Positions 50,772 through 59,026 of a stretch of 64,000 nucleotides of DNA are shown here, piece after piece (the first letter of the stretch is position 1; each line of letters starts with the position of its first letter). The stretch is taken from assembly GCA_965229335.1 (NCBI GenBank), contig OZ245874.1:1116001-1180000 (forward strand), read 5' to 3'. This DNA is from JAFKFH01 sp017307375. Lineage in GTDB: Bacteria; Pseudomonadota; Alphaproteobacteria; Ferrovibrionales; Ferrovibrionaceae. The translations under genes and the position numbers were made by a program. The notes below the pieces were generated by a model that worked only from the letters and a program-made list of their open reading frames with translations, did not search any database and was not told the DNA's origin.

Positions 50772-52765
50772 TCGCCCGGATCGAACATCTGCTGACCGGC
50801 CGGCGCGGCGGCGCCGTGCTTGCCGCCATCGTCCTCGTGCTGGCCTTGCTGCCGCTGGTGCTGCCGCCGACCAGCTATCTGCTGTACCTGTTCTTCACCT
50901 TCTTCGTCTTCGCCGTCTTCGGCCATGGCTGGAATCTGCTTGCCGGCTATTGCGGGCTGCTTTCGTTCGGCAACCAGGCCTTCGTCGGGGTCGGCGGCTT
51001 CGCGCTGGCGATCCTGTTCTACTACGGCGGAGTCAATGTCTGGCTGGCCTGGATCGGGGGCGGGGTCGTGGCCGGGCTGCTTGCCTACCTGCTTGCCATT
51101 CCCGTCGACGAACGGCGCCAGGGCCGGGCGGTGTGGAAGCCGGTCGGCATCGCCGTGCTGCTCTGGGCGATCTACGAGGCCGCGATCCTCTACCAGCCGG
51201 GGCTGGACCTGTTCGGCTCGGCCTATGTCCGCCGCGTGCTGATCCTCTTGCTGATCTTCCTCGGCGCGCTGCCGCTGCTGCGCCTGCAGGGCGCCTATTT
51301 CGCGGTCGCGACCTGGCTGATCGCCGCCTCGCTGGCCTCGGTCTTCAACGAATGGAAGGTGGTGGGCGCCGGCGGCGGCATGCAGATCAAGTCGACGGTG
51401 ACGCTGCCGCAGCTCTATTACGCCGGCCTCGTGCTGCTGGTCGTGGCAACCGCGGTGATCTGGCGCATCCTGCGCTCGCGCTACGGCCTGGCGCTGACTG
51501 CGGTCCGCGACGACGAGGAGGCGGCGCGGACCGTCGGCATCGACATCCGGCGGATGAAGATGGTCGTCTTCCTCGCGGCCGGCATCTTCACCGGCCTCGC
51601 CGCCGGGCTGTTCTACATGGACGCGGTGATCATCACGCCGCCGGCGGCATTCAGCGTCTTCTGGTCGGCGTATTTTGTCTTCATCGTGGTCGCCGGCGGC
51701 ATGGGCACGCTGGCCGGCCCGATCGTGGGCGCCGTGATCTTCGTCGTCGTCGACCGCCTGCTGGCGCCGGTCCTGAACCAGGGGCTGCTGATCCTCGGCG
51801 CCGCCTCGATCGTCATCATGCTGGTCATGCCGCGCGGCGTGATGGGCATCCTGCACGATCTGCGCAGCGGCGAGGGCAAGATCCGGCTGGGCGGGTTGTG
51901 GCCGCTGCTGTTCGGCATTTCCGAACGCCAGGGCGGCTTGCGGCGCGACCAGCCCGGGGTCGTCGCGGCCCTGCTGGTACCGGGCAGCCCGCTGCCGCTG
52001 ATGGGCCGCGACAACCCGGCCTGGGCGCCGCTGGTCGAGGGCTTCGCCGCCGCGCGCAAGGTGCTGCAGGCGGCGCGGCCGGATGTCGTGCTGCTCTATT
52101 CGACCCAGTGGGTCGCCGTGCTCGACCAGCTGTGGCAGGCCAAGCCGCGGCTGGCCGGCCTGCATGTCGACGAGAACTGGCACGAACTCGGTAACCTGCG
52201 CTATGATCTGCGGGTCGACGTGTCGCTTGCCCGTGACTGCGTCAAGGCCTGCAACGAGGCCGGCATCAAGGCGAAGGCGGTGGACTACGACGGCTTCCCC
52301 ATCGACACGGGCACGATCGTCGCGGCGAATTTCCTGCTGCCGCACGGCGAGGTGCCCTATGTCCTGGCTGCCAACAACATCTACCACGATTGGGAAACCA
52401 CCCGCCGGCTGGGCGAGCTGGCGGTGGCCCAGGCCATCAACCGCGGCAAGCGGGTGGCGGTGATCGCGGTGGGCGGGCTGTCCGGCACCATGTTCCGCGA
52501 GGCCGTCGATTTCGCCGACGACCGCATCGCCCGCGACATCGACGACATCTGGAACCGCGACCTTCTGGCCAAGCTGGCCGACGGGCGCGGCGACGAGGCG
52601 CTGGCCGACCTGCCAGTCTATGCCCGCGAGGCCCGCGGCGACATGGGCATGAAGCATCTGGCCTGGCTGGCCGGGGCGCTGGGTGGCCGGCTTGGGCCTG
52701 CCGTCGTCCACGGCTATGGTCCGGTCTATGGCGCGGGTGCCGCGATCGTCGAGTTCAAGGTCTGA
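50768..52765 (+). CDS. Fusion of LivM-type ABC permease with a complete 2-aminophenol dioxygenase alpha-subunit domain
   Basis: A 665-residue two-part protein in one open frame. Residues 1 to about 365 are a LivM permease: 'NLLAGYCGLLSFGNQAFVGVGGFA', EAA-like loop 'RDDEEAARTVGIDIRRMKM', last helix near 350. A linker of about 30 residues follows. Residues 398-665 are a full LigB-fold domain about as similar to the stand-alone AmnA as paralogues usually are. It shares LVPGSPLPL, LLYSTQWVAVLDQLW, DYDGFPIDTGTI and AVGGLSGTMFREAVD. As in AmnA, metal histidines are missing (G406, Q447). No start codon lies at the junction. With the C-terminus in the cytoplasm, it could dock the catalytic beta subunit at the transporter (inference). 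Confidence 0.9.
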   Translation: MIARIEHLLTGRRGGAVLAAIVLVLALLPLVLPPTSYLLYLFFTFFVFAVFGHGWNLLAGYCGLLSFGNQAFVGVGGFALAILFYYGGVNVWLAWIGGGVVAGLLAYLLAIPVDERRQGRAVWKPVGIAVLLWAIYEAAILYQPGLDLFGSAYVRRVLILLLIFLGALPLLRLQGAYFAVATWLIAASLASVFNEWKVVGAGGGMQIKSTVTLPQLYYAGLVLLVVATAVIWRILRSRYGLALTAVRDDEEAARTVGIDIRRMKMVVFLAAGIFTGLAAGLFYMDAVIITPPAAFSVFWSAYFVFIVVAGGMGTLAGPIVGAVIFVVVDRLLAPVLNQGLLILGAASIVIMLVMPRGVMGILHDLRSGEGKIRLGGLWPLLFGISERQGGLRRDQPGVVAALLVPGSPLPLMGRDNPAWAPLVEGFAAARKVLQAARPDVVLLYSTQWVAVLDQLWQAKPRLAGLHVDENWHELGNLRYDLRVDVSLARDCVKACNEAGIKAKAVDYDGFPIDTGTIVAANFLLPHGEVPYVLAANNIYHDWETTRRLGELAVAQAINRGKRVAVIAVGGLSGTMFREAVDFADDRIARDIDDIWNRDLLAKLADGRGDEALADLPVYAREARGDMGMKHLAWLAGALGGRLGPAVVHGYGPVYGAGAAIVEFKV

Positions 52766-53931
52766 TGGCGACGCCGAAGAACAATTCCGTCGCCAAGGCC
52801 TTCCAGATCCTCAATACCCTGTCCGGATCGCGCGGCGACATGACGGCAAGCGAGGTGGCGCGCGCCGTCGGCGGGACCGTGGCGACCGTCCATCGTTTCC
52901 TGATGACGCTGGAGGAACTCGGCGTCGTCGCCCGCAATGCCCATGGCCGCTACCAGCTCGGCATGGTGCTGGCCGATCTCGGCGACCGGGTCGAGCACAA
53001 CAAGCTGCTGCTCGATGCGGTCCAGCCCCATCTCGATGCCCTTGCCGCGCGCTATCGCGAGGCCGCACATGTCGCCGTGCGCAACGGCAAATGGGCCGCC
53101 TATGTCGCCCACAGCCTGCCCGATCGCTCGTTGCAGCTGGGCCATGGCGCCGGCGTCGTCCCGCTGCATTGCTCGGCGCTGGGCAAGGTGCTGCTGGCCG
53201 GCTTGCGCGGCGCCGAACGCGAGCGGGTGCTGGCGGGGCTGGAGCTCGAGCGCCATACCGCTGCGACCATCGCCGATCGCCCGCGCCTTGCCGCCGAACT
53301 TGACCGGATCGCCCTGCAGGGCCATGCCGCCGACAACGAGGAGTGGGAGGAGGGGCTGCGCGGCGTCGCCGTGCCGATCCATGACGGTCACGGCCAGGTC
53401 GTGGCGGCCATGGGCGTGTCGGGCCCGGCCTCGCGCTTCGACCATACCGCGATTGCCCGCTGCCGCGACGACCTTGCCGCCCGGGCAGGGCAGGTGGCGC
53501 GCCGGCTGTTCATGGAAAGCCGCACCCTGCCGAACAAGGCGCGGCCGCGGGGCAGCTTTCCGCATCTCAAGCGCGTCGGGGACTTCGTGTTCATCTCCGG
53601 CACCTCGGCGCGTCGGCCTGACGACAGCTTCGACGGCGTGCGCATCGATCCCGACGGCCGCGTGCGGCTCGATATCCGGCGCCAGACCCGCGCGGTGTTC
53701 GAGAACATCAACGACATGCTGGCAAGCGTCGGCGCCTCGCTCGCCGACCTCGTCGACGTCCAGGCCTATCTGGCCAGCATCGAGGATTACGACGGCTTCA
53801 ACGCCGTCTATGCCGAGTTCTTCGGCCCCGACGGGCCGACACGCACGACCGTCGCGGTCGCCGGCCTGCCGCATCCCCATCAGCTGCTGATGGTGCGGGG
53901 CGTCGCCCACAAGCCGCTGGTGCTCGGCTGA
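52765..53931 (+). CDS. Fusion of IclR transcriptional regulator with an aminomuconate deaminase-like RidA domain
   Basis: A 388-residue protein. Residues 1-249 are a full-length IclR regulator: winged helix at about 8-65 ('SVAKAFQILNTL', 'TVATVHRFLMTLEELGVV') and an effector domain ending in 'RRLF'. Residues 250-388 are a whole RidA domain like the AmnD protein of the same operon ('RGSFPHLKRVGDFVFISGTS', 'YAEFFGPDGPTRTTVAV'). Arg360 is kept, but the active-site Glu (E129 in AmnD) is Met376. The junction has an in-frame ATG (53512) where a separate amnD-like gene would start. A regulator sensing 2-aminomuconate-type intermediates is inferred. The start overlaps the previous stop. Confidence 0.88.
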   Translation: MATPKNNSVAKAFQILNTLSGSRGDMTASEVARAVGGTVATVHRFLMTLEELGVVARNAHGRYQLGMVLADLGDRVEHNKLLLDAVQPHLDALAARYREAAHVAVRNGKWAAYVAHSLPDRSLQLGHGAGVVPLHCSALGKVLLAGLRGAERERVLAGLELERHTAATIADRPRLAAELDRIALQGHAADNEEWEEGLRGVAVPIHDGHGQVVAAMGVSGPASRFDHTAIARCRDDLAARAGQVARRLFMESRTLPNKARPRGSFPHLKRVGDFVFISGTSARRPDDSFDGVRIDPDGRVRLDIRRQTRAVFENINDMLASVGASLADLVDVQAYLASIEDYDGFNAVYAEFFGPDGPTRTTVAVAGLPHPHQLLMVRGVAHKPLVLG

Positions 53932-55275
53932 TCACAGCAGTCGGTCGAATACCGATCCCATGCGCGGGCTGAACAGCCGGTCGTAGGTCTTCAGCAGGAA
54001 GCCGTCGGTCATGCCGGCGATATGGTCGCAGATGATGCGCATCGGCTGCCCGGCCTCGCGGAACAGCCGATAGGTTTCGGTCGGCAGGAACGATTTCGGT
54101 TCGGATGCGAAGGCCTCGAACACCGAAACCACCATCCTCTGGCCCTTGAACTCCAGGTGCTGGACCGACGGGCTGAGGATGACCAGGTCGCGCACCGCGC
54201 CTTGCAAGGCCTTCAGGAAGATGCCGGGGCCGTCGGCCATGACCGCGCGATAGGCGATCAGCGGCTCGTCGAAGCCGTCGACGCGGGCGATGCCGCAGGC
54301 GGTCAGCAGGTGGCGGACCATTCTGCCGATCATGCGCTTGCGCGTGTGGCCGTCGCCGAACAGGGCGTCGGCCATCCGGTCGTAGGTCGTGGCATTCGAC
54401 TCGGCGGGATTGCGGCTTTTCAGCGTGGCAAGGAAGCTCGTGCAGCTGTCGACCGGCACCGCCTGGCGGAACTGCCCTTCGGAAATCAGGTCGAGCGCCA
54501 GGGCGTCTTCCAGGTCATGGACGCCGAATCCGATGTCGTCGGCAAGATCCATGATCGAACAGTCGAACGACTTGTGGCGCGACCGATGGTGCCGGTCCGG
54601 GTGATGTTCGATGGCGACGAAGCGGTCGCGGTCGGACGGCCCCAGCGGTGCCAGGATCCACTCGACGACGTCGGCCTCGCAGTCGAGATAGCATTTCGGC
54701 GGCTTCGAGGCCGCACGGTCGATGATCGAGATGGCGGTGGGGCCCGGGTCGAGCCGCGGGGTCTGGCGGGGATTGAACGCTGCCGAGTAGGGCACCGGAT
54801 ATTTGAGGATGCCGAGCAGCGTGCGGCGCGTCAGGTTAGCCCCTGCCCGGTCGGAGAATTTCTCGAGCCTCGCAAGAAGGCGCAAGGTCTGGCCATTGCC
54901 CTCGAAGCCGCCATGGTCGCGCATGCAGTAGTTCAGCGCGACCTCGCCGCCATGGCCGAACGGCGGGTGGCCGAGATCGTGGCAGAAGCCGATCGTCTGG
55001 ATCAGGCTGAGCTGCGGCAGGCACGGGCCGGCCGGATGATCGGGGTGATCCTGGGCGAACTGTTTGGCCAGCCCGCCGGCGATCTGGGCGACCTCCAGCG
55101 AATGGGTCAGACGGGTGCGGTAGAAGTCGCTGTCGCCGAGATTGAGGATCTGGGTCTTGCCCTGCAGGCGCCGGAACGAGGCGGAATGCACGATGCGTGC
55201 ATAGTCGATGTCGGTTTCGTCGCGCGCGTCCTCGGCGTGCTTGTTCCAGGACTCGCGCCGCTCGTACCAGGTCAT
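53932..55275 (-). CDS. dgt: Deoxyguanosinetriphosphate triphosphohydrolase-like HD protein
   Basis: The 447-residue HD-domain enzyme would split dNTPs, typically dGTP, into deoxynucleoside and triphosphate. Family marks are 'DYARIVHSASFRRLQGKTQI', the first metal His in TRLTHSLEVAQIA and the HD pair in IGFCHDLGHPPFGHGGE, then 'MDLADDIGFGVHDLED'. ATG 55275 follows GGAGGG; the longer frame to 55308 runs into the promoter region. Its stop directly abuts the stop of the IclR-RidA gene, so the genes converge. It is divergent from the methyltransferase gene. Confidence 0.9.
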   Translation of the reverse strand: MTWYERRESWNKHAEDARDETDIDYARIVHSASFRRLQGKTQILNLGDSDFYRTRLTHSLEVAQIAGGLAKQFAQDHPDHPAGPCLPQLSLIQTIGFCHDLGHPPFGHGGEVALNYCMRDHGGFEGNGQTLRLLARLEKFSDRAGANLTRRTLLGILKYPVPYSAAFNPRQTPRLDPGPTAISIIDRAASKPPKCYLDCEADVVEWILAPLGPSDRDRFVAIEHHPDRHHRSRHKSFDCSIMDLADDIGFGVHDLEDALALDLISEGQFRQAVPVDSCTSFLATLKSRNPAESNATTYDRMADALFGDGHTRKRMIGRMVRHLLTACGIARVDGFDEPLIAYRAVMADGPGIFLKALQGAVRDLVILSPSVQHLEFKGQRMVVSVFEAFASEPKSFLPTETYRLFREAGQPMRIICDHIAGMTDGFLLKTYDRLFSPRMGSVFDRLL

Positions 55276-55406
55276 ATCGTGCCCTCCGACTCCACGCCCT
55301 TCCCGCACGATAGCGGCCGGTGCAGCCCGGGCTCAACAACGCCCATACGCTGGTCCGGCAATGCGTCCGGGGATATGTTGCAGATTCGATTCCGATAGGA
55401 AAGATC

Positions 55407-56474
55407 GTGACGGAACTGGATCGTATCCTCGAGACATGGCCGATGCTGCAGGGCAAGGGACCCGGTGTCTGGGCATCCTTTGCCCGCGTCCTGCTCGACA
55501 AGGGCAAGTCGGCCGAGGGTCTCGCCCTGGCCCTGGCGGCCTATGACCACCCCGACTGCGGCAACCGCGATCGTCTGATCGCCGGCGCCGTGCTGAATGA
55601 GGGGGTGCCGAAATGGCACTGGCGGCTGGTGCGGGACACGGCGCGCAACGCCGCCTATGAGGCGGCACTCGCCCGCGTCGTCGGCCCGGACACGCTGGTC
55701 CTCGACATCGGGGCCGGCACCGGGCTGCTGGGGCTGATGGCGCTGCGCGCCGGGGCAGGCCGCGTGGTGGCCTGCGAGATGAACCCGGCGGTCGCGCGGA
55801 TGGCCGCGGCAATCGCCGCGGCGAACGGCGTGTCCGACCGGCTGCGAATCGTGGCGAAGAAGTCGAACGACCTGGTCCTGGGCGAGGACCTGGACCGGCG
55901 GGCCGACGTCATCGTGTCGGAGATCGTCGACAATGGCCTGCTGGGTGAAGGCATCCTTGCAACCCACCGGGATGCCGTGCCGCGTCTGCTGCGGCCGGGC
56001 GGCCATGTCATTCCCGGCGACGGCGCCATCATCGTGGCCCTGGGCCACGATCCGACCCTGGCGCGCATGCGGATGGACGTGCATCAAGGTTTCGACCTCT
56101 CCGCCTTCAACAGGCTGGCGCCGTCGTCGCACATCCTTCCGCCGGAGACCCCCGGCCTCCGCCTGCTTTCGGATCCGGCAGCCTTGTTCAGCTTCGCGTT
56201 CGGTGTGCCGGAAAGCTGGCCCGGATATCGGGCCGAGGTTCCGCTCGCCATCCGGGAGGATGGCGAGGCCAATGCCGTCATCCAGTGGATCCGGCTGGGC
56301 CTGGACCGCTCCGGCAGCGACGATGCGGTCCACGAGGTCCGGCCGGGGCGCGGGTCCAGCTGGGGCCTCGTGTCCTGGCCGCTGGTATCGCCTCTGTCCG
56401 TTGCGGCCGGCCACAGGGTCCGCATCGCGGGCGAGCGTACCGACAGCACGCTGATGGTCTGGCTGGCCGAGTAG
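55407..56474 (+). CDS. PRMT-like SAM-dependent methyltransferase
   Basis: A protein of about 355 residues. A helical N-terminus (about 1-70) precedes a Rossmann methyltransferase with motif I VLDIGAGTGLLGLMAL, the acidic residue after beta-2 in VACEMNP, and a double-E-like loop 'VSEIVDNGLLGEG' recalling PRMT7/PRMT9-type arginine methyltransferases. A beta-barrel-like C-terminus follows. GTG 55407 with AGGAAAG upstream is preferred; a GTG at 55320 would add 29 residues without motif. The target, a protein arginine or another amine, is unknown. It precedes the haem operon without obvious functional link. Confidence 0.75.
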   Translation: MTELDRILETWPMLQGKGPGVWASFARVLLDKGKSAEGLALALAAYDHPDCGNRDRLIAGAVLNEGVPKWHWRLVRDTARNAAYEAALARVVGPDTLVLDIGAGTGLLGLMALRAGAGRVVACEMNPAVARMAAAIAAANGVSDRLRIVAKKSNDLVLGEDLDRRADVIVSEIVDNGLLGEGILATHRDAVPRLLRPGGHVIPGDGAIIVALGHDPTLARMRMDVHQGFDLSAFNRLAPSSHILPPETPGLRLLSDPAALFSFAFGVPESWPGYRAEVPLAIREDGEANAVIQWIRLGLDRSGSDDAVHEVRPGRGSSWGLVSWPLVSPLSVAAGHRVRIAGERTDSTLMVWLAE

Positions 56475-56561
56475 CGCCGCCAGGGGCGGCAAGCACGACA
56501 GCCGCTCACGCCAACGCGACGTGTTTTTGCACTTGCCAGTCGTTCGCAAATTCAGTAACTA

Positions 56562-56580
56562 AGAGTCATTCGCATTTGCA
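56562..56580. promoter_or_regulatory. Fur-like iron box upstream of hemP
   Basis: The sequence AGAGTCATTCGCATTTGCA, read on the other strand as TGCAAATGCGAATGACTCT, resembles the GCGAATGANTCTCA-type Fur sites found before proteobacterial iron and haem receptors. A related TTCGCAAATTCAG lies 26 bases upstream at 56543-56555. It sits about 10 bases before hemP and would give iron-repressed expression. Confidence 0.6.
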
Positions 56581-56590
56581 GTCAGCAGAG

Positions 56591-56776
56591 ATGGAAATCG
56601 GTATGACCAGGGAAACTCTCCAGGCCACCCGCCCGTCGGCGCCCCAGGCGCTCGCGCCGAGCCGCCTCACCGTCCGCGACCTGATGAAGGGGGCCCGCGA
56701 GGTGCTCCTCGAACACAATCAGCAGGACTACCGGCTGCGCATCACGTCCAAGGGGCGGCTGATCCTGACCAAGTGA
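56591..56776 (+). CDS. hemP: Haemin uptake protein HemP
   Basis: A 61-residue protein with the HemP signature in its second half: RLTVRDLMKGAREVLLEHNQ and 'YRLRITSKGRLILTK'. HemP is a small protein coded at the head of haem uptake operons; in some bacteria it activates expression of the haem receptor. ATG 56591 or ATG 56603 may be the start; neither has a strong Shine-Dalgarno sequence. It follows a Fur-like box and precedes the receptor by 203 bases. Confidence 0.9.
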   Translation: MEIGMTRETLQATRPSAPQALAPSRLTVRDLMKGAREVLLEHNQQDYRLRITSKGRLILTK

Positions 56777-56979
56777 CGGCCAGAGCTGCGTTGTCGTCGC
56801 GCCGTGCCGCCGGCTAGCCGCCGGTGGGCGCGGCGCTGCTACCCGGCGACGGAGTGGGCGTCGTCATGCAAAGATTCAGGCAGAGATCTAGCCAGCCGAC
56901 GAGGTCCCCCGGCCTCGTGCGCCAGCCACTGATAGCGTCGCGTGCCCATGGCGGTCGCCGGCGCCGTGGGGGTGGGGCT

Positions 56980-59022
56980 ATGGACTATCGGGTCATCCGC
57001 CGCTTGGCGGGTCATGTTTCCTTCTGCGCGCTGATCGCGGCGGCGCCATCGGCGATGGCGCAGCAGGTGCCGCAGGCGTCGCAGCAGGTTGCTGCCGCGC
57101 CGGTCGTGACGCTCGATCCCATCGTCACGACCGCGACCAAGACGCCGCAGCGCGCCGACGAGCAGCCGTTCACCGTCGAGGTGGTCGGCCAGGAAGAACT
57201 CGAGCGCAAGCAGCCGGTCAATCTCGAGGATATCCTGCGCGACATTCCCGGCGTGTCGGCCGCCGGCGGCAGCCGGGCCACCGCACAGACCCCGAATATC
57301 CGCGGCTTCGGCGGCCAGCGCGTGGTCACCACCATCGACGGCGCCCGCCAGAACTTCGATGCCGGCCACAAGGGTGGCGTCTTCATCGAGCCGGACATGC
57401 TCAAGCAGGTCGAGGTGCTGAAGGGTGCTGGCTCGGCCCTCTACGGCTCCGGCGCGATCGGCGGCGTGCTGGCAATGACCACGAAGGAGGCGGCCGACTT
57501 CCTCAACAGCGACGAGCGTTATGGCGCGCGGCTGCGCCTGGGTTATTCCTCGGCCTTCAAGGAGCCGCTGGCGACGATCGCCGCCTATGCCCGGCCAGTC
57601 GATCAGCTCGACCTCGTCGCCTACGGCGCATTCCGCGATTCCGGCAATATCCGTGCCGGCTCGGGCGGGGCCTACGCGACCATTCCCTATTCGGCCGAGA
57701 ACCAGAAGTCGGGCCTGTTCAAGGGCACCGTGCGCCCCAATGAAAATCACAAGCTCTCGGCCTCGGTCCAGCTCGTCAATCTATCGGGGACCGAACCGAT
57801 CAATACCGAAGCGGTGACCCAGCTACGGTCCGAGCTGGCGGACCGCATGGTCCAGCGCCGCACCTATACCGCCTCCTACGCCTACGACAATCCCGACCAG
57901 CCGCTGATCAACCCGAACGTCGTCGTCTATCGCAACACGATCAACGTCAACGAACGCCGCGTGTCGGACAGCCGCCGCGACGTCACCGACCTGTCGACCA
58001 CCGGACTCGACGTCAGGAACACGTCGCGCTTCTCGACCGGCTCGTGGTTCAAGCACGCCGTGACCCTCGGCGTCGAATATTTCCGCGACGAGCAGGACGG
58101 CACCCGCAACAACGGCAACCGCGACGAATTCCCCGATGCCAAGTCGAACACCACCGGCGTCTATCTGCAGGACGAGATCCGGATCGGCGGTCGCTTCGCG
58201 CTGGTGCCCGGAGTCCGCTACGATTCGTTCAAGCGCGATCCGTCGACCAACGTCGCGGCACTGAACGAATCGAAGACGTCGCCCCGCATCGGCGCGTCGT
58301 TCGACGCGACCAGATGGTTGCAGGTCTACGGTTCGTACGGCCAGGCGTTCCGCGCGCCGGCGATGACCGAGCTCTACGTCGCCGGCACGCATTTCCCCGG
58401 CAATCGCTTCATCCCGAACCCGAACCTGAAGCCCGAGACGGCGACGACGGCCGAGGGCGGCCTGCGCTTCAAGTTCGACGACCTCGTCACCGGTGGCGAC
58501 GCGCTGCGCGCCCAGCTCGGCTACTTCAACACCGACGCGAAGGATTTCATCGATTTCGTGGTGACCGCCACGACCTCGACCTACCGCAATATCAGCAAGG
58601 CGAATGTCGACGGCTTCGAGGGGTCGATCCGCTACGACGCGCCGCGCTGGTTCGCGTCGGTCGCCGGTTCGGCGATCCGCGGCACCAACAAGACGACGAA
58701 TACCCCGATCGATTCGATCCCGGCCGACAAGATCGTGCCGACGCTGGGCGCCAAGATGGCCAGCTGGGATCTGGTCGCCGGCGTCTCCGGCGAATTCGCC
58801 GCCGCGCAGGACCGGGTCAGCACCGCCTCGTTGCGCACCCCCGGCTATGGCATCGGCAACGTGTTCGTCGCCTGGGTGCCTTCGCAGGAATGGGCGCGCG
58901 GCCTGCGGGTCGATGCGGCGGTCAACAACGTCTTCGACCGCTACTACCGCAACAACCTGGCGACCACGCCCGAGCCGGGCCGCGACTTCCGGCTGTCGGT
59001 CGCCTATGCGCTGAACTTCTAG
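56980..59022 (+). CDS. hmuR: TonB-dependent haem/haemoglobin outer-membrane receptor
   Basis: A 680-residue receptor with signal peptide (about 1-27, ...SAMAQ), TonB box-like start 'DPIVTTATKTPQRADEQ', plug domain (about 50-165, 'NIRGFGGQRVVTTIDGARQNFD', 'VEVLKGAGSALYGSGAIGG'), a beta barrel with 'SYGQAFRAPAMTELYV' and the terminal strand 'GRDFRLSVAYALNF' ending in Phe. The FRAP box and the NPNLKPET motif are typical of haem receptors. The ATG at 56980 begins the signal sequence after a G-rich Shine-Dalgarno region. The 200 bases upstream hold no convincing gene. Confidence 0.93.
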   Translation: MDYRVIRRLAGHVSFCALIAAAPSAMAQQVPQASQQVAAAPVVTLDPIVTTATKTPQRADEQPFTVEVVGQEELERKQPVNLEDILRDIPGVSAAGGSRATAQTPNIRGFGGQRVVTTIDGARQNFDAGHKGGVFIEPDMLKQVEVLKGAGSALYGSGAIGGVLAMTTKEAADFLNSDERYGARLRLGYSSAFKEPLATIAAYARPVDQLDLVAYGAFRDSGNIRAGSGGAYATIPYSAENQKSGLFKGTVRPNENHKLSASVQLVNLSGTEPINTEAVTQLRSELADRMVQRRTYTASYAYDNPDQPLINPNVVVYRNTINVNERRVSDSRRDVTDLSTTGLDVRNTSRFSTGSWFKHAVTLGVEYFRDEQDGTRNNGNRDEFPDAKSNTTGVYLQDEIRIGGRFALVPGVRYDSFKRDPSTNVAALNESKTSPRIGASFDATRWLQVYGSYGQAFRAPAMTELYVAGTHFPGNRFIPNPNLKPETATTAEGGLRFKFDDLVTGGDALRAQLGYFNTDAKDFIDFVVTATTSTYRNISKANVDGFEGSIRYDAPRWFASVAGSAIRGTNKTTNTPIDSIPADKIVPTLGAKMASWDLVAGVSGEFAAAQDRVSTASLRTPGYGIGNVFVAWVPSQEWARGLRVDAAVNNVFDRYYRNNLATTPEPGRDFRLSVAYALNF

Positions 59023-59026
59023 GCGG

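Noticed and set aside
51850..52000. The LivM-AmnA fusion as an assembly or sequencing error joining two genes.
   Set aside because: The frame is continuous through a plausible linker, no start codon or ribosome site occurs at the start of the dioxygenase domain, and an error removing a stop as well as a start is unlikely. It remains the first thing to confirm by resequencing.
53490..53530. The RidA part of the last operon gene as a separate gene starting at ATG 53512.
   Set aside because: The ATG lies where amnD would start, but there is no stop codon after the IclR part and no good ribosome site before it. Internal initiation in addition to the fusion cannot be excluded.
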